Below are positions 21,330-21,747 of a stretch of 21,747 bases of DNA, piece by piece; position 1 is the stretch's first letter; every line of letters starts with the position of its first letter. The notes beneath the pieces are model-generated. The model searched no databases. It was not told the DNA's origin and saw only the letters and a list, made by a program, of their open reading frames with translations. The position numbers were made by a program, and so were the translations under genes. This DNA is from Candidatus Aenigmatarchaeota archaeon. GTDB lineage: Archaea > Aenigmatarchaeota > Aenigmatarchaeia > CG10238-14. Location of the stretch: positions 1 through 21,747 of the forward strand of contig JAFCEW010000002.1 of the NCBI GenBank assembly GCA_017608955.1, given 5' to 3'.

Positions 21330-21747
21330 AATTCTTGTTATTTATATTAGCTGGCATAGGACTTGGGACATTTACAGGACTTGTGCCAGGAATACATGTT
21401 AATTTAATCTGCATTCTTTTATTAGGAATATCATCTACTTTTATAGGATTGAATCCATATTACTTGGTGGCTCTTATAATATCAATGTCTGTCACTCATA
21501 CCATTCTTGATTTTATTCCTTCTATTCTTTTGGGGTGTCCTGAAGATTCAACTGCTTTGTCTGTCTTACCTGGGCATAAAATGTTGCTAAAAGGAAAAGG
21601 ATTAGAAGCAATTTATTTAACAATACTTGGTGGAATAGGTGTGATTTTATTTTTTGTTTTAATGATACCAATTCTGATAAAAATTATTCCTATATTTTAT
21701 GAAGCAGTAAAAAATTATATTCATTATATTCTAATCGCAATTGTATT
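21323..21747 (+). CDS. TctA-family (COG1784) permease, N-terminal part; gene continues off the right edge
   Basis: From ATG 21323 the frame is open for 141 codons to the window end. The translation begins MLEFLLFILAGIGLGTFTGLVPG, then IHVNLICILLLG, with conserved THTILDFIPSILLG and CPEDSTALSVLPGHKMLLKG. This is the signature of the archaeal TctA-like transport family related to the tripartite tricarboxylate transporter permease. About four hydrophobic segments are present in this part. In classical systems TctA works with TctB and a periplasmic binding protein; neither is seen here. The start overlaps the OB-fold gene by 7 nt. Confidence 0.82.
   Translation, partial: MLEFLLFILAGIGLGTFTGLVPGIHVNLICILLLGISSTFIGLNPYYLVALIISMSVTHTILDFIPSILLGCPEDSTALSVLPGHKMLLKGKGLEAIYLTILGGIGVILFFVLMIPILIKIIPIFYEAVKNYIHYILIAIV

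Noticed and set aside
1..21747. CRISPR arrays, insertion sequences or integrase attachment sites
   Set aside because: No regularly spaced repeats, transposase or integrase motifs, or duplicated tRNA 3' ends were seen, so nothing supports recent mobile DNA.

Overview
The window is about 70% A+T and is archaeal. Evidence: an archaeal-type FtsZ, an archaeal AsnRS, HerA-type ATPases, TATA-like boxes about 20-28 nt upstream of many start codons (leaderless genes), a few strong GGAGG/GAGGTGA ribosome binding sites, a COG2403 (cyclic 2,3-diphosphoglycerate synthetase-like) P-loop protein, and a tRNA-Asn with a short intron in the anticodon loop. Very tight packing, many small AT-rich genes and two HerA-like ATPases would fit a small-genome DPANN-type lineage, but the lineage is inference.

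Layout. 1-171 (-) is the start of an AspRS-like gene that runs off the left edge. 352-612 is a small unknown gene that converges on tRNA-Arg(CCU). 717-4779 is a compact co-directional cluster: YggU/DUF167, TldD, PmbA/TldE and an M24 aminopeptidase, which together suggest peptide processing. It is followed by a small four-cysteine protein (4814), the COG2403 protein (5112) and a membrane-anchored transglutaminase-like protein (6430). On the minus strand, 7279-8773 holds asnS, tRNA-Asn(GUU) and tRNA-Arg(UCG); the asnS stop codon touches its cognate tRNA. glnA (-) and an Lrp/AsnC regulator (+) diverge from a 53-bp region with an inverted repeat. ftsZ (11114) follows a leader with a 14-nt direct repeat and a 19-bp inverted repeat, and precedes a small winged-helix gene. 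A HerA-like ATPase (-) converges on that pair across a 16-T run. From 13897 rightward everything is on the plus strand: a HAD-like protein, an NadR/Ttd14-like ATPase, tRNA-Pro(GGG), a nucleotidyltransferase, a full HerA with an extended C-terminus, a second nucleotidyltransferase, tRNA-Glu(CUC), a two-helix membrane protein, a divergent ureohydrolase, tRNA-Leu(GAG), a polytopic membrane protein, a membrane-anchored OB-fold protein and a TctA-family permease cut by the right edge.

The most interesting signal is how tRNA genes sit among protein genes. Five of the six tRNAs lie 0-3 nt from, or overlap, a neighbouring coding region. Two of them (Glu and Leu) are each followed by the same arrangement: discriminator base, two T's, then ATG. 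Normal tRNA 3'-end trimming would then release an mRNA with a 2-nt leader. In the Leu case the upstream ureohydrolase uses the tRNA's own D-arm TAG as its stop codon. This looks like tRNA punctuation, as in mitochondria, in a leaderless archaeal genome. Other leads are the asnS/tRNA-Asn pair, a ureohydrolase that keeps its metal ligands but lacks the usual substrate Glu, a HAD protein without its second catalytic Asp, and a HerA flanked on both sides by nucleotidyltransferases.
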